Assembly (NCBI GenBank): GCA_964648365.1
Contig: CAZYLK010000257.1
Coordinates: 1-6,527, forward strand
Source of the DNA: SURF-32 sp964648365
GTDB lineage: Bacteria > Planctomycetota > Phycisphaerae > UBA1845
Direction: 5' to 3'
Length of the DNA stretch: 6,527 bases
Under the pieces are notes generated by a model that did no database searches, had not been told where the DNA came from, and saw only the letters and a list, made by a program, of their open reading frames with translations. The translations under genes were made by a program, and so were the position numbers. This document shows, one piece after another, positions 6,444 to 6,527 of the stretch; within the stretch, counting starts at the first letter, position 1, and every line of letters begins with the position of its first letter.

Positions 6444-6446
6444 GAC

Positions 6447-6455
6447 AGTATACCA
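6447..6455 (-). promoter_or_regulatory. Extended -10 promoter of the minus-strand cluster
   Basis: On the minus strand TGG-TATACT (6455-6447) matches the extended -10 form TGnTATAAT with one mismatch. No good -35 box is seen at 16-18 bases upstream (CCATAA or TCCATA), which extended -10 promoters can tolerate. Transcription would start about 6440 and leave a leader of about 57 bases before the GTG at 6383. It is the only promoter-like site found upstream of the three-gene cluster. Confidence 0.5.
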
Positions 6456-6474
6456 GATCCCCGCTGCCTTTATG

Positions 6475-6487
6475 GACACGAAGTGTC
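6475..6487. promoter_or_regulatory. Small dyad GACAC-GAA-GTGTC at the -35 region
   Basis: A perfect 5-base inverted repeat with a three-base centre, located about 35-47 bases upstream of the predicted start of the cytochrome transcript. The position suits an activator or repressor half-site pair, and the absence of a -35 box would fit an activator-dependent promoter. Five-base arms are short, so chance is a fair explanation. Confidence 0.22.
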
Positions 6488-6527
6488 GAAAGACGTTGGG
6501 CGAAACGGTCCCGGGGGCCGCAGACCC

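Overview
This is a GC-rich window (roughly two-thirds G+C by eye) that looks like chromosome from a Planctomycetota-type bacterium, plausibly Phycisphaerae-like. The evidence is two large secreted proteins that both end in planctomycete-style dockerin/EF-hand-like modules, a YVTN-propeller plus di-haem cytochrome c architecture common in that phylum, and non-ATG starts. The assignment is an inference from gene content; no rRNA or marker gene is present.

Layout. Bases 1-585 (+) hold the C-terminal part of a DUF3800 protein cut by the left window edge. Bases 586-892 are a non-coding stretch between convergent genes. It contains a compact double-hairpin inverted repeat (785-830) and a sigma70-like promoter match on the minus strand facing back into the DUF3800 gene. 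Three minus-strand genes follow, transcribed right to left: a 984-aa secreted beta-propeller/di-haem cytochrome c (6383-3429), a 111-aa RraB-domain protein (3356-3021), and a 695-aa secreted protein with a probable glycoside-hydrolase-like barrel (2980-893). The gaps between them are 72 and 40 bases with no visible terminator, so one transcript is plausible. It would start from an extended -10 promoter at about 6447-6455, which is followed by a strong Shine-Dalgarno and a GTG start.

Start sites matter here. The longest open frames for the RraB gene and for the hydrolase-like gene are both over-extended: the hydrolase frame runs through the whole RraB gene, and the RraB frame runs into a short intergenic tandem repeat (3382-3412). 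The starts given here resolve both overlaps.

How the genes might work together: the two exported dockerin-bearing proteins could be extracellular or cell-surface, one for redox chemistry and one for carbohydrate. The RraB-like protein is predicted to be cytoplasmic and has no obvious link to them beyond position. I see no CRISPR array, tRNA, rRNA, insertion sequence or recognisable defence system. The nearest thing to an accessory gene is the truncated DUF3800 protein. The most worthwhile items are the dockerin-tailed cytochrome, the RraB gene in this context, and the small intergenic repeats.
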